Assembly (NCBI GenBank): GCA_028641055.1 | Contig: JAPCYS010003881.1 | Coordinates: 1-64,000, forward strand | Direction of reading: 5' to 3' | Origin: Alopecurus myosuroides | Lineage: Eukaryota > Streptophyta > Magnoliopsida > Poales > Poaceae | DNA: 64,000 nucleotides | Shown here: in pieces, positions 20,150 to 30,629 of the stretch | Numbering within the stretch: position 1 is the stretch's first letter | Layout of the letters: each line of letters starts with the position of its first letter | The notes under the pieces: model-generated | The model's input: only the letters and a program-made list of their open reading frames with translations | Told to the model about the DNA's origin: nothing | Databases searched by the model: none | Position numbers and translations under genes: made by a program

Positions 20150-23100
20150 GCACACCCGCAACAGCAGCACGAGCAAGCAGTCATTATCCAACGCCACTAC
20201 GCGTTTTCGCCACCAACTGCAACTCCCTGCACTTGAGTTTGATGCTCTCCAGCGTTTCCCCATCGCGGCTTTCGGCGGCACCAGGTGTTTCCACTGGTTA
20301 AGTAAAGAGGTAAGAGAAAACAGATTAACCAAAGGAGAATTGCACAGCTTGTTATTAAAAACAAAGTCATTTCTGTTCAACCAAATAGTCCAACATGCCC
20401 CCCCACCGCCCATCCCAACCGTAACTCTTGTCTACTTTTATTCTCCAAAATTCCCCCCTCCACCTCCTCAAAACAAGTTGGCGGGCTCAACCGCCCAACG
20501 CTTCCTTCAAAACCCACCACAAGAAATGAGAGAGGGGACAGTGAAAGATAGATGGTTAGCAGTTTCATTTTCACCCACAGCTTGCATCCCACCTCACCCG
20601 GCCAACCCTTGGCTTTGAGGTTTGACGCCACCTGAACACGCCCCCTAAAGCACATCCAGGTAAAAATCTTGACCTTCAAAGGCATATTTGCCTTCCAAAG
20701 CTCGGCGATCTTGTGATCCGCCACCCCAGGGTTAAGCTGTTCACGATACATAGATTTGGACGAGAATCTACGATTATTATTCAGGTTCCAATACCCCACA
20801 TCAACCTCATCATTAAGATGACCCTCACCAGGATACCATTGAGGTTCCTCCACTCTGCTACTTCTACACTACCAAACGACCTCCGAAACGAAAGGAACCT
20901 GGACTGGTCACCCCATCACCTCCGCCACCGTCGCCCCTGAAAGTTACAAACCGCAAAAATTCTTGGAAACAGGACTCTCAACGGGACCTGTGTCACCAGA
21001 CATCCTCCCAGAAACTTGCTTCTTCCCGTTACCAACAGCATACGCAATGCCTCGACGTACCCACTTCTTTATCGCATGGAGCCCTTTCCAGAATTGAGAA
21101 CTTCCATCCGTGTTGGAGTTAAAGAAGCCCCCTTCTCCTAAATATTTCTTCCTAAGGATTGACAGCTCAAGTCGTTATCACCCCGTTCTAATTTCACAAT
21201 CCACTTGGCAAGAAGAGAAACATTTCTAGCCCTAGATTCCATAAACCCTAGGCCCCCCATGTCCGTGGGTCTGCACATGTCAATCCATTTTACCATATGG
21301 TATCTGCTCTGATTCCCGTACCCTTCCCAAAAGAATTTTGCCCTATGCATGTATGCTGTGATGGATCCCCTCCGGCAACAGGTAGAAACCCATAACATAG
21401 CATGGGACCGAGCTCAGACAGGAGTCAATGAGCACTTTCCTGCCCCCTGTTGAAACTGGCTTCCAACAACCCAGTCTTTTTAGGATTTTATTGGGCAAAA
21501 CTCAAAGTCCGAGACTAGCAACTTACGGTTGGACACCGGGACTCCTAAATATTTAAAAGGGAAAGATCCCCTCTCACAATTGAACATACTAGCCACCTTA
21601 GTCTGTTCCTCCTCATCCACTCCAAAGACGAAGATCTCACTTTTTTCGTAATTAATTTTTAGCCCTGACATCGCCTCGAAGCTATAGAGCAGAAAAATTT
21701 AGTCAGAATTGAATGATTTGATAGATCGAGGAATAAAAGTATCATCCGCGTATTGGAGATGGGACACCCCCCCCTCGATCAAATCCGGAACCAGTCCCTC
21801 AAGTGACCTTTCTGTTTAGCAGATTGAATGATCGCACCTAGCGCATCAGATATTACGTCAAAAGCAGCGGAGATAATGGATCCCCCTGCCTAAGACCTCT
21901 AAGGTCCGAAAGTAATTTCCCATCTCCCCATTCAAATTAACACTCACTTTCCCTGTCGTCACCGTTGCCGCAATCCAAGCAATCCATTTTTCATCAAAAC
22001 CCTTCTTCCTCAAACCTCGAATAGGAACCCCCACTGAACTCGATCATACGCTTTCTCAAAGTCCAGTTTGAGAATGATACCTTTCCTATTGTTCCGCTGT
22101 AACTCATGCACAACCTCATGCAGAACTGACACCCCCTCCAGAATATCCCTCCCTGGGACAAAAGCTGTTTGCGTAGGGCTGATCACCTTATCAGCCACCA
22201 CAGTTAGTCTGTCTGCCAACACTTTAGTAACCAGTTTGAAGATCACATTCAATAGGCAGATAGGCCGATATTGTTTGATAATATTCGCGTCCTTGAGCTT
22301 CGGAATGAGGATGATGACACCGTAATTCAGTCTTCCTAAGTTGATCACACCCTTGTGTAGATCATCAAAAATTTCTTTCACTTCCCTCTTCATCTTAGGC
22401 CAAAAAACTTTGTAAAATTGGACCGAGAACCCATCGGGCCCCGGGGCCGTGTTCGTTTTTAAACTCTTAACTGCTCGTTCTATTTCCTCTATCGAAAAAG
22501 GTCTGGACAAATTATAGCTCTCTTCAACAGTAATCCTCCCTTCCTGTTGCCAAATGCCTTCCCCCAGTCTCACACTTGGTTCTAATTCTTTCCCAAACAA
22601 CGATTTGTAGTATTCCTCCACATGAGCCCTAAGAATAACCTCATCTTCCACCACTTCTCCATTCACCTCTAATGAGGCAATCGTCGTCTTCCTTCTTCTC
22701 CCATTCGCCACTGAATGGAAAAACGCAGTATTATTATCACCTTTGGCTAACCAGTGCTCACCCCCTCTCCGTTGCCAGTATTTTTCTTCCTCCGCAAACA
22801 CCTTCGACAGCTCTTCCTCGACACTGTATCTTCTCCTCCATTCTTCTGCCTCCAACATACCCAAATCTCCCAGATCATCAAACTCCTTAAGTTGATGATT
22901 GAGCTCTTCTTTCCTCCGAAAGAACAACCCTCTCTCATTCCTTGACCAACCTCTAAGGAACTTCCGGATCTCTGATTGCTGCACCTTCCAATAGTCCAAG
23001 ATATCACGCTGGTTTCTCTCCGGCCACTTGTGTTCAACCATGTCCCGAAAGCCCGGCTTGTCAAACCAAGAACCCTCAACTCTAAATAGTCTGTTTCTAA

Positions 23101-23812
23101 GCACCTGATTGTTGCCCAAATCCACCAGGAGAGGCCAATGATCCGAACCTGACCTAATCAGCGAAGAAACTCCTGCTAACGGATACAACACCTCCCACTC
23201 CGGAGTGAAGAGAACCCTATCGAGCACCTCCAAGGTAGGGTTGTCTTGCTTGTTTGTCCAAGTATACACGCTCCCTGCTCTGTGCATTTCCCTAAGGTTA
23301 AGGAGATTAATCATAACATTGAACTTGACCATGGCCGTTCTATGCAACGCCCCTTTTGATTTCTCTTTTGCAAATCTAATAACGTTGAAGTCCCCCCCTA
23401 AGCAGACCGGCAAACGGGTCCTCAGCACCTTGTCAGAGATTTCAGCAAAAAATTCATCCTTCCTGTCCATTGCCACCGGCCCATAGATATTGATAAGTTC
23501 CCAAACGCAATTTTTGGATATGTCTCTCACGCACACGCTAATAAAGAACTCCCCCACCTCTGATCCTTCCACTTCGAAGGCATCCTCTCTTACTGCTATT
23601 GCCAAGCCCCCTGAGTGCCCCACGGCAGGTTTCTCAAACCAGACAAAATCTCCCACTCCTCCAACCTCACGCATGTCCCTCCTGGACAGTTTCTCTTTAA
23701 TCGTCTCTTGCAAACAAATAATGGAAACCTTCCTATCCCTAACAAAGTCCCTAACTTGTTGTCGCCTACCCACACCCCCCATACCTCTCATGTTATAGAT
23801 TAGAATTGTCAT
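20150..23812 (-). pseudogene. LINE ORF2: endonuclease and reverse transcriptase, 3' part broken
   Basis: From the ATG at 23,812 the frame is open for 600 codons. It begins 'MTILIYNMRGMGG' and carries the APE-type endonuclease motifs 'CLQETIKEK', 'GGDFNVIRF' and 'GSDHWPLLVDLG'. The reverse transcriptase begins with 'NTAPGPDGFSV', 'FVPGRDILEG' and 'LKLDFEKAYDRVQW'. A frameshift at about 22,010 ends the ORF, and the expected continuation 'RKKGFDEKWIAWIA' follows in the next frame. Further indels separate the 'YADD' box (minus strand of 21,741-21,752), the thumb ('KINYEKSEIFVFG', 'KYLGVPVSN'), 'MGGLGFMESRARN' and the zinc-binding tail (20,853-20,377). The endonuclease may be intact; the polymerase cannot be made as one protein. 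Confidence 0.9.
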
Positions 23813-26800
23813 TTTGTTCGTTTCCTCCCGGCCGGCGTCTTCTTCCTTCCTTTCCCCTTTTTCTTTCTCCCGGAACCACTCCCACTACGGGTGGCCCGGA
23901 GACTTGCGCTAAGTCTGGGAGACACCTCTCCCAAGCTTAGTTCCGCCTCCAGCTCGTTCTCCACGAATCGCAGCGGTGAAACAGGGGTGATCAACTCCTC
24001 TCGATCCCCCTGCTTCCCCTTTGAGTTCTTTTTACTTTCTGCCTCCGCCACTTTCTCCTTCTTCTCTCTCTCAACCTTTGCTCTTGCTGCTGCCAAAATT
24101 GCTTCTGCAAGTTCTTTGGCTTTAAAAACATTGATCTGTTGATTTATCATCTTATCCGCATCACCGAGAACAACATCACAGTCCGTCGCTAACAAAGCCA
24201 GCTTCTCATTGGACACTGAATTAAGCACATGGAAAGTATTAAGCGTACCTGATAACTCGTTCTTCTTGATCATCCGTTGATGCGCCTTCTCTGTAATTGT
24301 CATCCCTGTATCTTTGTTTTGCAATCTTTCGCTGAACCGTTCCTTGATCACCGGGCCCTTCTGCTTCAGTTCCTTGTTTGTTTTCTTGTTGGAGTGAGCC
24401 ACCAGCGTCCAGTCCCCCTCTTTAACGGTCTCCGTCGCTTCTTTGTTCTCGCCATGGCTCGCTGTTGGCATGGTAGCCTGAACTATCGGGTAATCTGCCA
24501 GAATAGCTGCAGTCAGGACCTTAAATTGCTTATCTTCCAAGGCCCTATTGCTATCCTCCAGCTGCGCCTCGTTGCCCACCGTTACTCCTTTTTCTTCAGA
24601 TTCGTTTGACTCCTCATCCTTCCCCGTCTCCTCCGAGCTGACTTCCTCTTGCGTCTCCTTGTTCTCGCTCTCCGAGTGGCTCACACTCAAGCTGTAGCGC
24701 ACCTCATTCACTGCATGCTTCCTCTGCCCCTCACCATCGCCTCTAGGAGTATTGTTCGAGCTCATGGCTTCCTCAGAGTCATCTTTCCCCTTACCTCTTT
24801 CCCTTCTGTCTTCTCTCTTCTTGGATCGACGCTCAAAAGTCTGGTCATGGTCCTCAGCATCCTCATCATCGTTATCCTTCCTGTTATCTTCATCAGGTTT
24901 GTCATTGGAGGACATGGAATCGGAATTCCTTTCCACTTCCCATTCTAACCGAAAACCACGGCCATTAATATATATATTATAAAACCCATTCACGCGGTTC
25001 TTGTCCTTGCACGCCAACCTGACCCTGATCGGCGTGTCCCCTTTGAGAGATTCCACATCAACCTCCCTTGGTTCTCCCACCATGAACGCAAGCTCCCAGA
25101 CTGCTTCTTCAAATCGTGCCCACTTCGGCACGTCAAACAGTTTCGCCCACACCTCCTCCAGTAGGCCAAAAGCTTCGAACTCGCGGATCGAGTCCGTAAC
25201 CCTCGCAAAGATGGACTCGTTGGAGACGAACCGAAATCCATTGACAAATTTGGTTACCTCTTTCCTGCTCGCTGCATCTGGGAATTCAATAAGGAATTCA
25301 TTCTCTTTGATGCATTTCAGCCGCCAGGTCCAATTACGGTCGAAAAGCTCCGACAGCTCCAGCAGCACTGCTGTTTCATCTCCTTCCCCTTCCACCACTC
25401 GCAGGATCCCCGTGACCGTCGAGGGTACGCAGAGGGCCTCCGGAACCTGTAGCCTTAAGCTGTAAAACATGTCTGATCCACCTCCGCAGATCCTCAACGC
25501 AGGTTTTTTCTTCCATTCCTCACACTCCGCCGCCACGTGGCCTGGTTTCTTGCAAGTGTAGCAAGCAGGGGGCGCCGAGCAGTCCTTCTGTAGATGGCCA
25601 GGCTTGGTGCATTTGTGGCAGTACAAGGCCTTGCGCTGCGCCTCCGTCTCCCTGCTCTGCCCCTCTACTTTTCCTCCACCTCCCCCTGCTACTCTCTCTG
25701 CAGATCTGAGAGCCTTCTCCCTCAGATCTCGCTCTCGCCTCATAGCTTCCAGATCCGGGCCACCACCACCACGTGATGAACCCGCTCTGTGAGATACCTC
25801 CCTGTCTCTTCCCCGATCTTGGAAACCAGGAACCGGCCCCCGCCGATCGTGATTGAACCTCTTGTCTCTGTGGTCGAAACCTTCCTCTCTGTAGTTCCCC
25901 GGCCCGTGAGGGTGATCCCCCGCCCTCTTCGGCGGGTATCTTCCGTTGTTCTCTTGCCTGTACATCTCTCGCACCACTTGTGCAAAAGTTCTCCCGTCGA
26001 TTCTCTTCTCCGTAGCTCTAGTCAGTCGCCTAGCGCCGCCGCCAAAGCGCCTCACCTCCTCTCTTGAAGCTAGAAACCCTAACGAATCTGAGGTAATGGG
26101 GACTTCTTTCCTCACCCAGACCCACGCGCCCCTAATATCTGCCTTCTCGGCCCACTCCGCCACCGAAAGTCCCCCCCCTTCCCACAACAGCCCACCTGTT
26201 GAACGAATAGGCCCAACCCCCCGGCCCACGACCGTTTTGTTAGGCCCACTCTCGAAGTCCACATCCTTACTTTGGCCTGTTCTCTCCGTCCCCTTCCTGA
26301 CCGGTGAGGAACGAAGAACCGCCGCGGACGATGTCACCGCCGTAGCCACCACGGCATCCTCCTTGGCCTCCTGTCCATGGTGCATAGATGGCCCTGCATT
26401 TTCCTCATCAGCAACACCAAACGACGCCCTCCTAATCCGCTGCAGGAACAAGCCTGATGGATTACCCAACTGCGCTTGACCCGCCGGTTTCCTCACCTGA
26501 ATCCGATCGTTATTCGCTATCGCACTCCGCCGCTCAGCCCCAGAAGCTTCGCGGGGGACAGAGACAAACCTGGGAGACAACGCCACCACGCGCTGTTCCC
26601 CTGATCCAACGCTCTCCACCTTCGAAATCTCCAATTCCCGAGCCCCCTCAGCAATCGTCTTCGCCGCGGTAACCTCCGCGTCGCTTTTCCCCTCAGCCAC
26701 CTCCCGGCTACCCCTGGTAGCTTGCGCCATCGCCTTCTCCACAGAGTTCGTCTGCAGAGTCTCCGGCTCCGGATGTAGAATCGAGCTCACTACAGCCCAA

Positions 26801-27381
26801 TAGAATCGGAACATCACCTTCGTCCCTAGTTTTAGCTCCACCGACCCAACGGAATTGGTAGAATCTACCATGATCGAGCGGTGATCAAGGAGGACCAACG
26901 ATCCGCCTGACATGGTCACGATTTCCCCCTGCAGATCAGTCTGCTCCATTGCCAACACCGCATAGCTCACCTTGCATCTCTGGAGCGGGATGGAGCCGCT
27001 GGATCGCTCCGATTCGAAGAAGCGCCGAGATCCCTCAACCACCAGCAGATCCAGATCCGCGTCAGAGAGGGACTGTAACTCCCGGCGCTCCGCCGTCTCA
27101 CCCCTCGCTGCTTGAGCAAGCCGGCCCGCACCATCTCCAACGCCACCGGCCGCCGCCGATGAGCGTTTGTCACCACCAGGCGCCGTAGCAGCCCCCGCCC
27201 GCAGCTTCGCTTCCCCCGCCAAGGCACCTCCCACCACTACCGCCTCGACGTCAGCACCAATCCCCTCCCCAGGGGCGGCTCCCGACGGTGGAAGCGCGGG
27301 GGGAGGAGGGCCTGAACGGAGAAGAGGCGGGACGGCGGCGCACGCGCGAGGAGGGGAGCGGTGGGGGGAGGAGCGAAACAT
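23809..27381 (-). CDS. LINE ORF1 protein with two CCHC zinc knuckles, 1,190 residues
   Basis: This is one uninterrupted frame from the ATG at 27,381 to TGA at 23,811-23,809. The frame continues upstream to 27,405, but that stretch lies in the target duplication, outside the LINE. The N-terminal half is Ala/Gly/Arg-rich. Near residues 580-615 two zinc knuckles follow each other (C-x2-C-x4-H-x4-C: 'CHKCTKPGHLQKDC' and 'CYTCKKPGHVAAEC'). After them comes a DUF4283-like domain ('NEFLIEFPDAASRKEV', 'VWAKLFDVPKWARFEE', 'VRLACKDKNRVNGF'), then a charged Glu/Lys/Asn-rich tail and a basic end ('RKKKGKGRKKTPAGRKRTK'). ORF1 proteins bind LINE RNA. The zinc knuckles before the DUF4283-like part are the reverse of the usual order. 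The stop overlaps the ORF2 start as ATGA. Confidence 0.85.
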   Translation of the reverse strand: MFRSSPHRSPPRACAAVPPLLRSGPPPPALPPSGAAPGEGIGADVEAVVVGGALAGEAKLRAGAATAPGGDKRSSAAAGGVGDGAGRLAQAARGETAERRELQSLSDADLDLLVVEGSRRFFESERSSGSIPLQRCKVSYAVLAMEQTDLQGEIVTMSGGSLVLLDHRSIMVDSTNSVGSVELKLGTKVMFRFYWAVVSSILHPEPETLQTNSVEKAMAQATRGSREVAEGKSDAEVTAAKTIAEGARELEISKVESVGSGEQRVVALSPRFVSVPREASGAERRSAIANNDRIQVRKPAGQAQLGNPSGLFLQRIRRASFGVADEENAGPSMHHGQEAKEDAVVATAVTSSAAVLRSSPVRKGTERTGQSKDVDFESGPNKTVVGRGVGPIRSTGGLLWEGGGLSVAEWAEKADIRGAWVWVRKEVPITSDSLGFLASREEVRRFGGGARRLTRATEKRIDGRTFAQVVREMYRQENNGRYPPKRAGDHPHGPGNYREEGFDHRDKRFNHDRRGPVPGFQDRGRDREVSHRAGSSRGGGGPDLEAMRRERDLREKALRSAERVAGGGGGKVEGQSRETEAQRKALYCHKCTKPGHLQKDCSAPPACYTCKKPGHVAAECEEWKKKPALRICGGGSDMFYSLRLQVPEALCVPSTVTGILRVVEGEGDETAVLLELSELFDRNWTWRLKCIKENEFLIEFPDAASRKEVTKFVNGFRFVSNESIFARVTDSIREFEAFGLLEEVWAKLFDVPKWARFEEAVWELAFMVGEPREVDVESLKGDTPIRVRLACKDKNRVNGFYNIYINGRGFRLEWEVERNSDSMSSNDKPDEDNRKDNDDEDAEDHDQTFERRSKKREDRRERGKGKDDSEEAMSSNNTPRGDGEGQRKHAVNEVRYSLSVSHSESENKETQEEVSSEETGKDEESNESEEKGVTVGNEAQLEDSNRALEDKQFKVLTAAILADYPIVQATMPTASHGENKEATETVKEGDWTLVAHSNKKTNKELKQKGPVIKERFSERLQNKDTGMTITEKAHQRMIKKNELSGTLNTFHVLNSVSNEKLALLATDCDVVLGDADKMINQQINVFKAKELAEAILAAARAKVEREKKEKVAEAESKKNSKGKQGDREELITPVSPLRFVENELEAELSLGEVSPRLSASLRATRSGSGSGRKKKGKGRKKTPAGRKRTK

Positions 27382-27386
27382 CTTTT

Positions 27387-27401
27387 GTTTGGCTCCTTTT
27401 T
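27387..27401 (+). repeat. Target site duplication of the LINE, right copy
   Basis: Exact repeat of 19,939-19,953, adjoining the 5' end of the LINE. Confidence 0.9.
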
Positions 27402-28388
27402 GCATGCACTTTTCGTTTTTTGCAATCTCTTTTTTTTTAGGTGCACAGATTAATTGTTACAATCGGTCCAGTCCATCATAGGTACGAAGCGTTTCCAAGG
27501 TAGTTTCCGACCCGTGCATATGTAGCTGATTGTGTGGCATCCACGTGGGTAGAATCAGTCGGCAGTCTCTCCTTGATGGGTCGGTCGGATAAATGCAAAA
27601 GCTAAGGAGTGTACCTACTCTGAATACACGGGAGGAGCATGATATTGGCACTAAACGCATGATCCGTAGGAAAAAAAAGTCATGAATTCACACAAATAAT
27701 GATGAAGATGCGGTTGACAGTTGGGTGGAGTCATGGAAAACTATAAATAAGTAAAAAAAATGGCCTCGCCAACTAAATAGTATAAATGGGCAATCGACTC
27801 ACAAAATTGTAATTCAGTATGATATTTTAAGTGTCCAGAAAAGGATCGAGAGAGGAACGAGTCGCCCTTTCACACGTAGCGACGACTAGAAGTAGTAAGA
27901 TTGCAAAAAAAAAAAGGTAGTATTCTCATGTAAAGCAAACCATTATTTGATTAACCAGTGGACCCAATTTTGAATTAGTAGAAGAAGTCTGATAGATCTT
28001 AATTTTTGTTAGTATAAGCTATATAAAACATATTGACCTTTGATAGTCGATAGATTTTTTTTTTTTTTTTGAAATATGATAGTCGATAGATCTTTACATT
28101 ATATATAGATGTATTGCAGCCAAAACCATATTCATAATTATAGATAAACCGATCACATTATATAGATCTTCATAGATGTTATTAAATGCAGCAGGGTGGA
28201 TAGAAGTTAATTTCTAGGATGATTAGTGAAACATGAAAGATTAAATATATTTACGGGAAAAGTGATTGCGTACCGATCGTAATATGAGGTGGATACAAAA
28301 CCTTCTTATTTGTATTCATGAGATACAAGTATCTATCTACAACTTTTGAATTCTTACTTTTTAACACTTCAACCAAAGTATAGATGAC
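27402..28388. other. Right part of the Helitron, non-coding
   Basis: AT-rich sequence between the LINE and the Helitron hairpin, with a duplicated GATAGTCGATAGAT motif around a T-tract (28,041 and 28,078). No gene was recognised. Confidence 0.5.
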
Positions 28389-28419
28389 GCCCTCGCATTT
28401 GAGAGGGCCACTATGCTAG
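28389..28419 (+). other. Helitron 3' hairpin and CTAG end
   Basis: GCCCTC-(8 nt)-GAGGGC at 28,389-28,408, then CACTATG and CTAG at 28,416-28,419, followed by T. The hairpin acts as the rolling-circle terminator in this transposon class. Confidence 0.7.
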
Positions 28420-28439
28420 TTATTTCTAACAAAAAGTGC

Positions 28440-29090
28440 ACGCGGGAAAGGTGCGACAGACGCGCGCCCGGCCGGATACAATTTTCGGAAAGACAGTGGA
28501 GGCACGACTTTCCTAGATTGGTAAGCGCCCCGTTGCGAATTCACTTCTTCCTACGCAACTGGACGTAGCAGTGGTGCAGTACAACTTCTTTTCTTCAGAA
28601 AAAGGACAGCATCCCGTACGACAGTTTCTTCAGAAATACACTAGTATCACGCTCCTACTCTAACAATTTCTTACGTGTGGTACGGGACTCTGTCCCGATC
28701 GGCGAAGCTGGGGCGGAGTCAGAGAACGAGATCACGGAACTAGCTAGCGTGCATTTAACTCAGCCAGCAGCAGCTCACCCTCTCCGTCGTCGCGTCGTGC
28801 CTGGTACATCACCATCGCCTTCCGTGCTTTCTCAACCTTTCCGTCGTCCATCCATCATCAACCACGCCTTAAATAGCGACCTAGAGCTTGGGCCGGGGCA
28901 GAACGATCCGTGGCGAGCGATGGATTTGAAGCTGGAGAAGGTGGTGTTCGCGCTCAACGGGCGCCGCTACGAGGTGGCCGACGGCGAGGTCCATCCGTCC
29001 ACCACGCTGCTCGAGTTCATCCGGACAAGGACGCCCTTCACCGGGACTAAGCTCGGCTGCGGCGAAGGTATGCACACGCACGCATGTTTC
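28440..29090 (+). repeat. Duplicated aldehyde oxidase 5' region, copy 2
   Basis: Counterpart of 7474-7990, 20.9 kb away on the same strand, including the GTGGAGGCACGACTTTCCTAGA block, the CCTTAAATAGCGA promoter box (28,869) and the first exon. It starts a few bases after the Helitron end. Confidence 0.8.
28920..29067 (+). pseudogene. Aldehyde oxidase first exon (copy 2), partial gene
   Basis: The ATG at 28,920 opens 'MDLKLEKVVFALNGRRYEV', followed by 'HPSTTLLEFIRTRTPF' and 'KLGCGEG', then a GT donor at 29,068. This is the first exon of a plant aldehyde oxidase and the start of its N-terminal [2Fe-2S] domain; it keeps the more standard N-terminus of the two copies. A TTAAATAG box about 50 bp upstream of the ATG may be the TATA element. 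No second exon (starting with the GCGAC cysteines) is visible in the 385 bp before the CACTA block or after its right end at 58,949. It is either an orphan exon or the 5' end of a gene whose remainder lies outside the window. Confidence 0.75.
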
Positions 29091-29452
29091 CGGCTAGGTA
29101 TCTCTTGGCTGCGCCATTTGCTACCGGCTCTTCCTGGCAGAAGCAAACGTTTCCATGATACCACTGTGATCAAATAAGACCGGCCGGTCACTATAGCTTG
29201 CACACCGACATACTAACGTTATATGTAGCTAACTAGTGCTCGTTGCCCAAAAATTCAACTAACAGCGCAACGCGTATCGCAAGATTATTAATACTACTCC
29301 ATGGGTTTTGAATCAATTCGTGTTCTAACTTTGTCATACGTCAGACGTTTTGAGCTTGGCCAGGTATATATATATAGTAGATAATGCTGATACCTGTGGC
29401 ATCAAATATTATATAGCTCGGAAATATATCTTAATAAATGTATATGTATATA
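29068..29452. other. Intron-like flank between the aldehyde oxidase exon and the CACTA end
   Basis: Presumed intron 1 sequence of the aldehyde oxidase copy. It is AT-rich towards the CACTA end, and no exon was recognised. Confidence 0.4.
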
Positions 29453-30320
29453 CACTACTGGATTCCTGCACTTCGCCGTGTATCAGAAAGACTCGGCGAA
29501 GGGCGAAAAATACTCGGCAACCTCTTTGCCGAGTGCCACACTCGGCACACAGCACTCGGCGTCGTTTATCTCGGCAATCGAAACTTCGCCGAGTGTCAGA
29601 CCACGGGGTGCTCGGTGAACTTTTTGCCGAGTATATTTGGTGTACACTCGGCAAAGTATCCTGGGACAGGTTCCGTTCCTTAGTCCCATAACGGAACGGT
29701 GCTCGACACTTTGCCGAGTGTAACACTCGGCAAAGATCCTGGGACCAGGCGTCCATTGTAGCGCCACGTGTCACGCTTTGCCGAGTGTAACACTCGGCAA
29801 AGAGCCTGACACAAGGCGTCCATGGTGGCGCCACGTGTCCTGTACGCCGAGTGTCGCGACACTCGGCAAAGAGGCAGGCCCTGTTCGCCGAGTGGCCTCT
29901 TTGCCGAGTGTCATGTCGCCGAGCACGTCGACCTCAGCCGAGTGGCCTGTACGCCGAGTGTCGAGGACACTCGGCAAAGTCCAGAAACTATACGCCGAGT
30001 GTTTTCCTTTGCCGAGTGTCGCTTCGCCGAGCGGGCTCACTCCACCGAGTGAGGTCTACGCCGAGTGTCGTGACACTCGGCATAGTCCCCCTCCGTGTAC
30101 GCCGAGCAGGAGTTTGCCGAGTGTCGCACTCGGCAAAGAGGTTGCCCAGGCGACCAAATGGCACCTGGGAGAAAACTTTGCCGAGTGTTTTGGGGGCCAC
30201 TCGGCAAAGACTTGCTCTCAGGTGCCATTTGGTCGCCTGGGCAACCTCTTTGCCGAGTGTAACACTCGGCATAGTGACCATTTGGTCTTTGCCGAGTGCA
30301 ACACTCGGCAAAGAGGTTGC
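29453..30320. repeat. Left (3') subterminal region of the CACTA block
   Basis: Behind the CACTACTGGA terminus more than twenty copies of TTTGCCGAGTG or its complement CACTCGGCAAAG stand in both orientations, often as close inverted pairs. 30,135-30,250 forms a larger inverted repeat (GAGGTTGCCCAGGCGACCAA and its complement). These are the presumed binding sites of the TnpA-like protein. Confidence 0.85.
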
Positions 30321-30629
30321 AATTTTAACAGAAACTCTCAGCATTTGCTTCATTCCCTGCAATCAAATCACAAATTGTATTGGTTTCACAATATTCAGTA
30401 CCAGAACACTCCAAACAGACATCTTTCAACAAAATAGCAACAAATGCATAACATCAAACACATATTGCACCAAAATAGCTAAGAATGCACCAAATATCTC
30501 CATAAGCATATAATACATGTCACAAATGTTTAAACATCATCCTACAAGCATCCTAAGTAGTTCAAAAGTCGACAATTCATGTTTGTTGCCACAAGAACGA
30601 CGGGATCCAAATCAACTATGCACCGAGGT

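Larger units (their letters stand above)
19954..27386 (-). mobile_element. LINE with ORF1 and ORF2, 7.4 kb, in a Helitron
   Basis: A minus-strand LINE bounded by an exact 15-bp target duplication. Its 3' end (left) has an AATAAAG signal and a poly(A) (T-tract at 19,951-19,956 on the plus strand). Its 5' end at 27,386 lies only 5 bases before the ORF1 ATG, so the 5' UTR has been lost or is extremely short. ORF1 is fully open; ORF2 is open through the endonuclease and part of the reverse transcriptase, then broken. Confidence 0.9.
19603..28419 (+). mobile_element. Non-autonomous Helitron, split by a LINE
   Basis: The left end is TCTATTATATACTAAAAGC preceded by A (19,602). The right end is CTAG at 28,416-28,419 followed by T, with a 6-bp-stem hairpin (GCCCTC/GAGGGC, 8-base loop) ending 7 bases before it. 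A|TC...CTAG|T with a 3' hairpin and no target duplication is the Helitron structure. Without the inserted LINE the element is about 1.37 kb, and no Rep/helicase gene is present. That the two ends belong to one element is inferred from their types and from the LINE target duplication between them. Confidence 0.65.

Noticed and set aside
27382..27405. Upstream start of LINE ORF1 at 27,405
   Set aside because: Those codons lie in the target duplication, outside the element; the ATG at 27,381 is the first within it.
29453..30320. Dense short repeats considered as a CRISPR-like array
   Set aside because: Motifs are irregularly spaced, occur in both orientations and lie behind a CACTA terminus, the known pattern of subterminal repeats.
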